From the NCBI RefSeq assembly GCF_900114315.1, contig NZ_FOSQ01000007.1:1-64000 (forward strand): a DNA stretch of 64,000 bases, given 5' to 3'. A program made the translations under genes and the position numbers. The DNA is from Falsiroseomonas stagni DSM 19981. GTDB taxonomy: Bacteria; Pseudomonadota; Alphaproteobacteria; Acetobacterales; Acetobacteraceae. Every line of letters starts with the position of its first letter. Position 1 is the stretch's first letter. Shown in pieces: positions 14,938 to 25,124 of this stretch. The notes beneath the pieces were generated by a model. It saw only the letters and a list, made by a program, of their open reading frames with translations. It searched no databases and was not told the origin of the DNA.

Positions 14938-15807
14938 TCAGCTGCTGCGCCGCCAGGGCGGCGGCCGCATGTGGCCGCGGCGGATGGCCATGAGGAGCAG
15001 CACGACGCCCGTCGCGGTGCAGAACAGGAAGGCGACCAGCGAGGCTTCCAGGCCGAAGCTGCCGCCCGTCAGCGCGACGGGGCCGTCGATGCGGGGGCGG
15101 ATCAGGCCGGGGTCGGTCACGCCGCCGGAGACGATGCCGGAGAAGATGGCGGATTGCGTGTAGTTCCACGCCATGTGGAAGCCCATGCTGAGCCAAAGGC
15201 GGCGCGTCAGCACATAGGCGGCGCCCAGGAGCAGCCCGGCCTCGATGCTGATGAACAGCGCGCCCAGCATGGTGGCCGCGGGGTTGAGCAGGTGCATGAA
15301 GCCGAAGACGAAGGAGGAGACGAGAAGGGCGATCCAACTGCCCAGCATCTCCTCCACGATGCGGAACAGCGCGCCGCGGAACAGCAATTCCTCGAAGATG
15401 GCGGAGCTGATGGCCATGGCGATCGCGGGCAGCAGGAAGCCCCAGGGGTTCAGGCCCTCGATCCGGTAGACGCCGGGCACCATCAGGATTAGCACGCAGG
15501 CGGTGTAGAGCCCGGCGCCGATCGCGAGGCCGATGGAAAGCTCCCGCCCGAGCGGCGGCAGGGCCAGTTCGCTGACCGCGCGGCCTTCGAGGAAGCGGAC
15601 GAAGCCGGCATAGAAGGCGAAGCCCAGCACCCCCATGCCCGCGGCGGCCGCGGCCGCGCGCAGCGGCTGCCCGGCGAAGACCAGCATGGCGTCGTTGCTC
15701 ATCACCAGCATGACGAAGAGGACGCCGCCCAGCAGCAGGAGGCGCAGCGGCGGAAAGCGGAGGAGCCTGAGCCACAAGGCGGGCTTCGGGGCGGAGGGAT
15801 CGGTCAT
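14938..15807 (-). CDS. CPBP family intramembrane metalloprotease
   Basis: A 289-residue polytopic membrane protein of the CAAX prenyl protease 2/bacteriocin-processing (CPBP, Abi) family. The catalytic motifs are EELLFRG (Glu-Glu...Arg), FVFGFMHLL and GFHMAWN (His...Asn). About eight hydrophobic segments are present. These enzymes cleave substrates within the membrane; the substrate here is unknown. Start set at MTDPSAPKP; a start 54 bases further upstream is possible. The stop lies 10 bases from that of the convergent NuoF-like gene. Confidence 0.85.
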   Translation of the reverse strand: MTDPSAPKPALWLRLLRFPPLRLLLLGGVLFVMLVMSNDAMLVFAGQPLRAAAAAAGMGVLGFAFYAGFVRFLEGRAVSELALPPLGRELSIGLAIGAGLYTACVLILMVPGVYRIEGLNPWGFLLPAIAMAISSAIFEELLFRGALFRIVEEMLGSWIALLVSSFVFGFMHLLNPAATMLGALFISIEAGLLLGAAYVLTRRLWLSMGFHMAWNYTQSAIFSGIVSGGVTDPGLIRPRIDGPVALTGGSFGLEASLVAFLFCTATGVVLLLMAIRRGHMRPPPWRRSS

Positions 15808-15874
15808 GCGGGCAGCCCGGCGGAAGCCGCCAAGGCTAGGCCCGCGGAACGATCCGACCAAGGGATTCGGCGGG

Positions 15875-17326
15875 CTACCGGATCAGCATGATCCAGGGGA
15901 TGCCCACCACCAGGAATACCGCCAGGAACAGCGCCCCGAAGATGGCGCCGAGCCGCCAGTAGTCCCGCGCCGGCAGGTAGCCGCTGCCGTAGTAGACCGG
16001 GCTCGGCCCCGTCGCGTAGGGCGTCAGGATGCCCATGATGCCGAGGGTGAGGACGAGGGCGAGCGTCAGCGCCTTCATGTCCATCCCCGGCACCGCCGCG
16101 CCGACCGTCAGCATCACCGGCAGCAGCGCCGTGACATGCGCGGTGACGGAGGCGAAGGCATAGTGGGCGAGGTAGAAGACGATCACGAGTGCCACGAGCG
16201 CCGTGGTCGGCGACACCCCCGCGACGGCGCCACCGACCTTGGCCGCGAACCAGGCAACGAAGCCCACCTGCGCCAGGCCGCCGGCGAGCGCCACCAGCGT
16301 CGCGAACCAGGCCAGCGTGTTCCAGGCCTGCCTGTTGGCCAGCACGTCATCCCAACTCGCGATGCCGGTCAGGACGATGGCGGCGAAGACCGCCAGGCCC
16401 ACCGTAGTGCTGTTGATCGCCGGCTCCCCGAACACCCAGAGGCCGAGCGCGACCACCACCAGCACGCCGAGCATGACCTCCTTCCGCGTCAGCCTGCCCA
16501 TCCGCGCCAGTTCCTCGCCCGCCCAGGCGACGACCTCCCCGCCCTCCGTCACCTCCGGCGGGTAGAGCTTCCAGGCCAGCAGCGGCACGGCCAGCAGCAG
16601 GATGGCGCCGACCGGGGCGAAGGCCAGGAACCATTCGAACCAGGTGATGGTGACGCGCGCCGTGCGGCTTGCCAGTTCCAGCGCCAGCAGGTTCGGCGCC
16701 AGCGCCGTGAGGAACATGGAGGAGGTGACGCAGGTGGCGGCGATGGCCGTCCACATGACGTAGCCGCCGATCCGCCGCGCCGTCGGGTCGTTCGGCAGGC
16801 TGCCATAGAGCGGCGGCAGGTTGCGCACGACGGGGTAGATGGTGCCGCCGGACCGCGCCGTGTTGCTCGGCGTGAAGGGCGCCAGCGCCAGGTCGGCGAA
16901 GGCGATGGCATAGCCCAGCGTCAGCGTCCGCCGCCCCATGGCGCGCACCAGCAGCAGCGCGATCCGCCGGCCGAGGCCCGATTTCTCATAGCCCAGCGCG
17001 AACATGAAGGCCGCGAAGATCAGCCAGACCGTCGCGTTGCTGAAACCGGACAGCGCCCAGGCCAGCGACGCCGTGGCGGGGCGGAAGCCCGGCCGCGCGA
17101 GTTCCGCCGGGCCGTAGAGCACCCAGGGTGACAGCAGCGCGATCAGCGTGACGCCCGTCAGCCCGATCAGCGCGCCGGGGATGGGTTCCAGCACCAGCGC
17201 CAGCACCACGCCGGCGAAGATGGCGAAGTAGAGCCAGGCATGGGGGGACAGGCCCTCCGGCGCCGGCAGAAGGGCCAGCAACGCCGCCAGCGCCACCGGC
17301 GCGGCCAGTTTCATCCAATGCGGCAT
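15875..17326 (-). CDS. DASS family anion:sodium symporter or antiporter (CitT-like)
   Basis: A 483-residue membrane carrier with about twelve hydrophobic segments. The two substrate/sodium motifs of the divalent anion symporter family are present: FTPSNTARSGGTIYPV and TPYATGPSPVYYGSGY. The second form is typical of CitT/TtdT-type exchangers for citrate, tartrate or 2-oxoglutarate. It would move di- or tricarboxylates across the inner membrane. Start at MPHWMKLAAP; MKLAAP four residues later is equally plausible. Upstream it diverges from the SPFH gene. No enzyme for a matching catabolic step is adjacent. Confidence 0.85.
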   Translation of the reverse strand: MPHWMKLAAPVALAALLALLPAPEGLSPHAWLYFAIFAGVVLALVLEPIPGALIGLTGVTLIALLSPWVLYGPAELARPGFRPATASLAWALSGFSNATVWLIFAAFMFALGYEKSGLGRRIALLLVRAMGRRTLTLGYAIAFADLALAPFTPSNTARSGGTIYPVVRNLPPLYGSLPNDPTARRIGGYVMWTAIAATCVTSSMFLTALAPNLLALELASRTARVTITWFEWFLAFAPVGAILLLAVPLLAWKLYPPEVTEGGEVVAWAGEELARMGRLTRKEVMLGVLVVVALGLWVFGEPAINSTTVGLAVFAAIVLTGIASWDDVLANRQAWNTLAWFATLVALAGGLAQVGFVAWFAAKVGGAVAGVSPTTALVALVIVFYLAHYAFASVTAHVTALLPVMLTVGAAVPGMDMKALTLALVLTLGIMGILTPYATGPSPVYYGSGYLPARDYWRLGAIFGALFLAVFLVVGIPWIMLIR

Positions 17327-17486
17327 GCCCCACCCGATCCGTGATCCGCCGCCAGATTGCGCGCGCCAGGGCCGCGCCGGCATTGATGCGGCGCAAGACA
17401 CGCGAACGTCATCCCGGCGCCGCATTCGCGGGCCAGGAAATGGACCACACCCTGGCCTGCGCCATCACTTGGACTGGAGATTCCGC

Positions 17487-18470
17487 ATGCCCGAGATTCC
17501 CCTCGCCACCATCATCCTCGCCGTCATCGTCATCCTGGCCGTCATCACCGTGGCGAAGGGCGTGCGGACCGTGCCGCAGGGGGAGGTCTGGTCGGTGGAG
17601 CGATTCGGCGCCTTCACGCGCCTGCTCCAGCCCGGGCTCAACCTCATCATCCCCTATGTCGACGGCATCGGCCGCAAGCTGAACGTTCAGGAAGTGGTGC
17701 TCGACATTCCGGAGCAGTCGGTCATCACCAAGGACAATGCCTCGGTCGCGGTCGATGGCATCGTCTATTACCGCGTCATGGATCCCGCCAAGGCGGCCTA
17801 TGCGGTGCAGGATCTGAAGCAGGCGCTGGTCGCCATGGCGATGACCAACATCCGCGCCGTGATCGGGGAGATGGACCTGGACCAGACGCTGTCGTCGCGC
17901 GACCGGATCAACACCTCGCTCCTCACCATCCTTGATGGCGCGACGGAATCCTGGGGCGCCAAGGTCAGCCGCGTGGAGATCCGCAAGATCGAGCCGCCGG
18001 AGAACCTGATCCGCGCCATGAACCTGCAGATGACGGCGGAGCGCGAGCGCCGCGCCAGCGTGGCGAAGGCGGAGGGCGACAAGCAGGCACTGGTCCTCCA
18101 GGCCGAAGGCCGCCGCGACTCCGCGCTCCGCGATGCGGAGGCGCGGGAGGCGCTGGCCCAGGCGGAGGCGAATGCCACGCGCATGGTGGCGGAAGCGGCC
18201 GCCGGGGCGGGGTCCGACGCGCTGCGCTACTTCATTGCCCAGCAATATGTGAAGGCGTTCGAGGCGCTGGCCGCCAACCCCTCCTCCAAGCTCGTCGTCG
18301 TGCCGATGGAAAGCGCCTCCCTCGCGGGCGGGATCACGCAGGCGATGGAATTGCTGCGGGCCTCCCACGCCGGGACCGCGCCACCCGCCGCCCCGCCGCC
18401 CGCACCGCCGCCGCCGGCACCGCCCGCCGGCGGGACCCTGCCGGGGGTGAGCCCATGGACCCGGGGCTGA
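17487..18470 (+). CDS. SPFH/band 7 domain membrane protein (paraslipin type)
   Basis: A 327-residue stomatin-like scaffold protein. One N-terminal helix (about residues 5-23, IPLATIILAVIVILAVITVA) anchors it. The band 7 domain follows (PQGEVWSVERFGAF, PGLNLIIPYVD, ITKDNASVAVDGIVYYRV), then a charged coiled coil (residues about 185-245, rich in AERERRASVAKAEGDKQA). The C-terminus is a Pro-Ala-rich tail. Such proteins form oligomeric microdomains and quality-control assemblies with NfeD partners. The NfeD gene overlaps its 3-prime end by 16 bases, which supports this pairing. Confidence 0.92.
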   Translation: MPEIPLATIILAVIVILAVITVAKGVRTVPQGEVWSVERFGAFTRLLQPGLNLIIPYVDGIGRKLNVQEVVLDIPEQSVITKDNASVAVDGIVYYRVMDPAKAAYAVQDLKQALVAMAMTNIRAVIGEMDLDQTLSSRDRINTSLLTILDGATESWGAKVSRVEIRKIEPPENLIRAMNLQMTAERERRASVAKAEGDKQALVLQAEGRRDSALRDAEAREALAQAEANATRMVAEAAAGAGSDALRYFIAQQYVKAFEALAANPSSKLVVVPMESASLAGGITQAMELLRASHAGTAPPAAPPPAPPPPAPPAGGTLPGVSPWTRG

Positions 18471-18895
18471 TCTGGATCCTCGCCGGGCTGGTCGGGCTCG
18501 GCGCGGAACTGCTGCTGCCGGGCGTCTGGTTCCTCTGGGCGGGGATCGCCGCCATCGGCACGGGGCTGCTGGTGCTGCTGCATGATCCCGGCCTCGGGCT
18601 GGAGGTCGCGGTCTTCCTGCTGCTGCTGGGTACCGGCGTGCTGGCCTCGCTCCGCCTCAAGAAGCGGGTGGAGGGGCCGGCGCATCGGGTCAATGCGCCG
18701 GAGGCCGGGCTGGCGGGGCGCCTGGCCACGGTGATCCTGGTGGAGCCCGGGGGCCTGCGCGTCCGCCTCGGCGACAGCGATTGGGCGGCACGGCTGCCGC
18801 GGGATGCGGCGGCGTCGGTCGGCGACAGCGTCCGGGTCGAAGGGGTGGACGGCACCGTATTGATCGTGAGGCCCGCCGCCGCCCCGCGCGCTTGA
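18455..18895 (+). CDS. NfeD family membrane protein (short form)
   Basis: A 146-residue protein with three hydrophobic segments (LIWILAGLVGLGAELLLPGV, WFLWAGIAAIGTGLLVLL and a third near residue 50-65), followed by a soluble OB-fold domain ending in VGDSVRVEGVDGTVLIV. This is the short NfeD1b type that partners stomatin-like proteins. It starts inside the end of the SPFH gene, so translation is probably coupled. Confidence 0.88.
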   Translation: MDPGLIWILAGLVGLGAELLLPGVWFLWAGIAAIGTGLLVLLHDPGLGLEVAVFLLLLGTGVLASLRLKKRVEGPAHRVNAPEAGLAGRLATVILVEPGGLRVRLGDSDWAARLPRDAAASVGDSVRVEGVDGTVLIVRPAAAPRA

Positions 18896-18970
18896 TGCGG
18901 CGGCGGAATCCCGCATAGCCTTCCGCAAAGCGTGCCGGCACATCGGCGACGCATGGGGAGGAATGTCGAG

Positions 18971-19957
18971 ATGACCCGCGTGACCCGTCGTACCCTGCTG
19001 GCCGCTTCCGGCCTGGGCGCCGCCAGCCTGGCACTGCCCGCGCTGGCCCAGCCGCGCTGGCCCGTGCGGCCTATCCAACTGATCGTGCCATGGGGTGCCG
19101 GCGGCGGCACGGACGCGACCGCGCGAATCGTGGGGTCGCTGCTGGAACGCGACCTCGGCCAGCCCGTGAATGTCGTGAACCGCACGGGTGGTTCGGGCGT
19201 GGTCGGGCACAGCGCCATCGCGACCGCGGCGCCGGATGGCTACACGATCGGGATGATCACGGTCGAGATCGCCATGATGCACTGGCAGGGCCTCACCGAA
19301 CTGAAGCCCACCAGCTACACCCCGCTGGCGTTGATGAACGAGGACCCGCCCGGCGTCACGGTCAACGCCTCCTCCCCCCACGCCGACATCAAGGCGCTGG
19401 CGGATGCGATCCGGGCGAGCCGCCCCGGGCAACTCAAGGCATCCGGCACCGGCCAGGGCGGCATCTGGCACCTGGCGCTGGTGGGCTGGCTGCAGGCGAT
19501 GGGGCTGCGCGGCGACCATGTGCGGTGGGTCCCCTCCAACGGCGCGGCGCCGGCCATGCAGGACCTGGCGGCGAACGGCATCGACCTCGTCACCTGCTCC
19601 ATCCCCGAGGCGCGGGCGATGATCGATGCCGGCCGGGCGAAGGCGCTGGCCATCATGGCGCCGGCCCGCAACCCGATCTTCGGCAACGTGCCGACGCTGA
19701 ACGAGACGCTGGGGATCAACTACTCCTCCGGCGCCTGGCGGGGCATCGCCGGGCCGCCGAACCTGCCGGCGAATGTGCGGGACACCATCGTCGCGTCGCT
19801 CGACAAGGCGTTCAAGTCCAGCGAGTTCCAGGACTTCATGCGCGCGCGCGGCTTCGGCACGGTGTGGGCCGGGCCGCAGGATTTCGCGAGCTTCATGGAC
19901 CGGGCGAATACCGGAATGGGCGAGGCGATGCGCGCGGCGGGGCTGGCGCGGGGCTGA
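18971..19957 (+). CDS. tctC: TctC/Bug family periplasmic substrate-binding protein
   Basis: A 328-residue exported receptor with leader MTRVTRRTLLAASGLGAASLALPALAQ. Family motifs are LIVPWGAGGGTDATARIVG, VNVVNRTGGSGVVG, AAPDGYTIG and NVPTLNETLG. The PWGAGGGTD form of the first loop is the version common in receptors for true tricarboxylate-type systems. Start supported by GGGGAGGAATGTCGAG. It converges on tctA and tctB encoded on the other strand, so it is the most likely receptor for that permease in this window. Confidence 0.9.
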   Translation: MTRVTRRTLLAASGLGAASLALPALAQPRWPVRPIQLIVPWGAGGGTDATARIVGSLLERDLGQPVNVVNRTGGSGVVGHSAIATAAPDGYTIGMITVEIAMMHWQGLTELKPTSYTPLALMNEDPPGVTVNASSPHADIKALADAIRASRPGQLKASGTGQGGIWHLALVGWLQAMGLRGDHVRWVPSNGAAPAMQDLAANGIDLVTCSIPEARAMIDAGRAKALAIMAPARNPIFGNVPTLNETLGINYSSGAWRGIAGPPNLPANVRDTIVASLDKAFKSSEFQDFMRARGFGTVWAGPQDFASFMDRANTGMGEAMRAAGLARG

Positions 19958-19969
19958 CGGCGGGGAGCG

Positions 19970-20026
19970 CCGGGGAGGGCGTAGCCCTCCCCGGACCCCA
20001 CCCACCAAGGGCCAGCGGGCCCTTGG
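19970..20026. repeat. double-hairpin intergenic repeat
   Basis: First stem CCGGGGAGGGC (19970-19980) with 19984-19994, loop GTA. Second stem CCAAGGGCC (20005-20013) with GGCCCTTGG (20018-20026). The spacer CCCCAC and the trailing AACCC resemble the elements at 31356 and 31508. Confidence 0.7.
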
Positions 20027-20050
20027 AACCCTTGAGATACAAGTACGAAT

Positions 20051-20121
20051 GGGGAGGGGGCGTTTCGGCCCCCTCCCCTTTCGTCGTCATGCCCGTGGTC
20101 CAGGAGGACGCTGCCTCCTGG
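20051..20121. terminator. hairpins between convergent tctC and tctA
   Basis: A 10-bp stem GGGGAGGGGG (20051-20060) with CCCCCTCCCC (20069-20078) followed by TTTC, then a second stem CCAGGAGG (20100-20107) with CCTCCTGG (20114-20121). They lie between the stops of two convergent genes and can end transcription from either side. Confidence 0.6.
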
Positions 20122-20155
20122 TGGGGGGATCGAAGGGGGGCAAGGCCCCCCTCGC

Positions 20156-21646
20156 CTACGCCGCCGCGACCTTCCGGCGTTGCAGCGCCCAGGCCAGCAC
20201 CGGCCAGGCCAGGGCACCCAGGGTCAGCGCCGCCAGCACGCCCGCCACGGGCCGTTCGAAGAAGGGCAGCACGCTGCTGTCCGACTTGATGAGCGACGTG
20301 ACGAAGGTCTGTTCCAGCATCGACCCCATGACGATGCCGAGCACCATTGCCGCCACCGGATAGCCGTTGCGCTCCATCACGAAGCCCAGGCAGCCGAAGA
20401 TCGCGACGAGGATGACGGCGAACAGGTTGGCCCCCGTGGCGAAGGTGCCGACGGCGCAGAGCAGCATGATGACCGGCATCACCGCCGAGCGCGGCGCCTT
20501 CAGGATGCGGCTGGCGAGGCGGATCATCAGGATGCCCAGCGGGATCATGATGATGTTGGCGATGATGAAGATGATGTAGAGCGCGTACATGCTGCTGGCG
20601 CGTTCGGTGAACAGCGTCGGCCCGGGGTTCAGCCCCTTCATGTAGAGAACGCCGATGGCGATGGCGGTGATGGTGTCGCCGGGTATGCCGAACAGCAGGG
20701 ACGGCACCCAGCCAGAGGCGAGGGAGGCATTGTTGGAGGCACCGGCCTCCACCAGGCCTTCCGGGTGGCCGGTGCCGAACTTCTCCGGCTCCTTGCTGAA
20801 CTTCTTGGACATGGCGTAGCTGACCCAGGCCGCCATGTCCGCGCCCGCGCCGGGCAGCACGCCGATGATGATGCCGACGACATTGCCCCGCCACATCGGC
20901 CATTGGTACTTCTTCGTCAGCGCCCATTGCCCCGCCAGGATCGATCCGAACTTCCGGTCCGGCAGCGGCGGCGGCGGCGGGATCAGCATGGCCCGCATCA
21001 CTTCGCTGACCGCGAAGACGCCGACCAGCGCGGGAATCGGCTCGATGCCCCCCAGAAGGTCCGTCAGGCCGAAGGTGAAGCGCGGTGTGCCGGCCGGGTT
21101 CTCCATGCCGATGCAGGCCACCAGCAGGCCGAGCAGCATGGAGGCGATGGCCTTCACGGGGGAAGACCGCGCCACCAGCGTGGCACACATCAGGCCCAGC
21201 AGCGCGAGCCAGAAGTATTCGTAGGAGGAGAAGTTCAGCGCCATCTCCGCCAGCACCGGCGCCATGAGCACCAGCGACAGCGTGCCGACGATGCCGCCGA
21301 TCGCGCTGAACCAGAGGCCAGCGCCGAGCGCGAGCTCCGCCTGGCCCTTGCGCGTCATCGCATAGGCTTCGTCGGTATAGGCCGCGGACGCCGGCGTGCC
21401 GGGGATTCGCAGCAGCGCCCCGGGGATGTCGCCGGAGAAGATCGCCATGGCGCTGGCGGAGATGATGGTGGCCACGGCCGCGATGGGCGACAGGTAGAAG
21501 GTGAAGGGCACCAGCAGCGCCGTCGCCATGGTGGCGGACAGGCCGGGCAGCGACCCCACCACCAGGCCGTAGATGGAGGAGAGGATGATGGCGATCACCA
21601 CCTCCGTCTCCGCGACCAGTCGAAGGCCTTCGAGAAGATCGGTCAT
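20156..21646 (-). CDS. tctA: Tripartite tricarboxylate transporter large permease TctA
   Basis: A 496-residue membrane protein with about eleven hydrophobic segments, the transport subunit of the TctCBA system. The conserved N-terminal GSLPGLSATMATALLVPFTF and the mid-protein GVLPGAGADMAAWVSYAMSK are its hallmark repeats, and LLFGIPGDTITAIAIG is a third. Uptake is driven by a cation gradient and needs a TctC-type receptor. The gene starts 16 bases after the tctB stop. This is the only TctA in the window although six receptors are present. Confidence 0.95.
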   Translation of the reverse strand: MTDLLEGLRLVAETEVVIAIILSSIYGLVVGSLPGLSATMATALLVPFTFYLSPIAAVATIISASAMAIFSGDIPGALLRIPGTPASAAYTDEAYAMTRKGQAELALGAGLWFSAIGGIVGTLSLVLMAPVLAEMALNFSSYEYFWLALLGLMCATLVARSSPVKAIASMLLGLLVACIGMENPAGTPRFTFGLTDLLGGIEPIPALVGVFAVSEVMRAMLIPPPPPLPDRKFGSILAGQWALTKKYQWPMWRGNVVGIIIGVLPGAGADMAAWVSYAMSKKFSKEPEKFGTGHPEGLVEAGASNNASLASGWVPSLLFGIPGDTITAIAIGVLYMKGLNPGPTLFTERASSMYALYIIFIIANIIMIPLGILMIRLASRILKAPRSAVMPVIMLLCAVGTFATGANLFAVILVAIFGCLGFVMERNGYPVAAMVLGIVMGSMLEQTFVTSLIKSDSSVLPFFERPVAGVLAALTLGALAWPVLAWALQRRKVAAA

Positions 21647-21662
21647 TTGGTCACCTGGGGGA

Positions 21663-22127
21663 TCACCACGGCGCCGGCAGGACGCCGTCCGGCAGGGGGA
21701 CGCGCAGCAGTTTCGCGAAGACGGCGTGGACGCCGAAGGGGGCGATCAGCGCCAGCGGCAGGAGGAGCCGCCAGGAAGCGCCGAGCGCATAGGCGGCGAT
21801 GCCGATCATGATCGCCGCGGTCGGCAGGAATCCCAGCGGTTCCGCGACCAGCACATACAGCACAAGCAGCGCCGGCGGCAGCAGGGCACGCAGGCCATAC
21901 AGCGGGTGGCGCGGGGTCGGGTCCTCCTCCTCCGGTGCCTCGAACCCCTGGCCGATGCCGAAGGCGACGAGCGCGCCGCACAGCACGAGTCCGCCGCCGA
22001 CCACCATCGGAAAGACGGAGGGTCCGACATCCTGGCCCGGCACGCCTGGCAGGCGCGACCCGAACCAGGCTGCGGCAATGCCGAGCGCGACGAGGATGCC
22101 GCCGGACATGCGGTCCGATAGCTTCAT
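21663..22127 (-). CDS. tctB: Tripartite tricarboxylate transporter small permease TctB
   Basis: A 154-residue membrane protein with four hydrophobic segments (near residues 8-24, 40-58, 80-100 and 105-140). The N-terminal pattern GGILVALGIAAAWFGSRLPG with PSVFPMVVGGGLVLCG is typical of TctB. It forms the small membrane subunit with TctA encoded immediately downstream. Transcription diverges from the MaoC-type gene across a 106-base gap. Confidence 0.9.
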   Translation of the reverse strand: MKLSDRMSGGILVALGIAAAWFGSRLPGVPGQDVGPSVFPMVVGGGLVLCGALVAFGIGQGFEAPEEEDPTPRHPLYGLRALLPPALLVLYVLVAEPLGFLPTAAIMIGIAAYALGASWRLLLPLALIAPFGVHAVFAKLLRVPLPDGVLPAPW

Positions 22128-22233
22128 GGCGTTGATCTGCCGTGGCGCATGGCTCCCCCCTGATGCCCTTGTGGGGAGGCTAGGCTGTAGCGGCCCGTCG
22201 CGACAAGGTACGCCGACCACCAGCGAGGTTGCC

Positions 22234-22677
22234 ATGACGCCCCTGAATTCGCTCGATGAGCTGTCGCCCGGCCAGGAATTCGACCTGGGCCGCTTCGCCC
22301 TGCCGCGGCAGGAGGTGCTGGACTTCGCCGGGAAGTACGACCCGCAATACTTCCACCTGGATGAGGAAGCGGCGAAGGGCTCGATCTTCGGCGGGCTAGT
22401 GGCGTCCGGGCTGCACACCCTGTCCTCCGCCATCGGCCACCTGGTCCGCAGCGGGCTGATCAGCCGGATCAACCTGGCGGGCGGGGGAATGGAACTGTCC
22501 TGGCCGGCGCCGCTGCCGCCGGATACGGAGGTGGCCTTCACGCTGGGCGTGGTGGAGATCCGCCCCTCCCGCAGCAAGCCGGAGATGGGGATCGCGAAAC
22601 TGCGCTACCTGCTGCGGCGGGTGGATACGGGCGCGGTGGTGCTGGACGCCGTCGCCACGCATTTCATGAAGCGGTAG
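22234..22677 (+). CDS. MaoC-like hotdog-fold hydratase
   Basis: A 147-residue single hotdog domain of the R-specific enoyl-CoA hydratase/MaoC family. The hydratase signature is seen as DFAGKYDPQYFHLDEEAA followed by FGGLVASGLHTLS; the Asp and His in DPQYFHLD are the expected catalytic pair. It would hydrate or dehydrate a CoA thioester such as a mesaconyl- or enoyl-CoA. The gene is monocistronic and ends in a repeat-rich terminator region. Confidence 0.85.
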   Translation: MTPLNSLDELSPGQEFDLGRFALPRQEVLDFAGKYDPQYFHLDEEAAKGSIFGGLVASGLHTLSSAIGHLVRSGLISRINLAGGGMELSWPAPLPPDTEVAFTLGVVEIRPSRSKPEMGIAKLRYLLRRVDTGAVVLDAVATHFMKR

Positions 22678-22690
22678 GGCCGGAAACACG

Positions 22691-22772
22691 AACGGCGCGG
22701 GGGTTGCCCCCCGCCCCTCCCGCCGGAGGCGGGGTGAAACGCAAAACGGCGCGGGGGTTGCCCCCCGCGCCG
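22691..22772. repeat. 24-base direct repeat with strong hairpin
   Basis: A 24-base sequence starting AACGGCGCGGGGG occurs at 22691-22714 and again at 22745-22768. The second copy extends into an 11-bp stem (22747-22757 with 22762-22772, loop TTGC). It lies between the convergent MaoC and fusA genes and probably works as a two-sided terminator. Confidence 0.7.
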
Positions 22773-22797
22773 CTGGCGTCAGTCTATCCCGATGGGA

Positions 22798-24879
<2,082 letters not shown>

Positions 24880-25124
24880 GATGGGCCTCCATACGCGAAA
24901 GCGGGCCCGACACTGGGGAAATCCCCGTGGGGAAATCCCTGTGCCGCCCGCGCAATGGTTCCGAATCTAGTCTTGTGCGGAGGGGGAGATGCCCTCTCCC
25001 GGCCGGTTTTGCAAGCGTTCCCGCATGGCGGGCGATGCGGGGCTGCCCTGCGGCAGCGCCGCGTCACCATCCGTCACCACACGACCGCTGCGGCGGCGCG
25101 GGCGGCGTGCTAGTGGTCCGTCCC

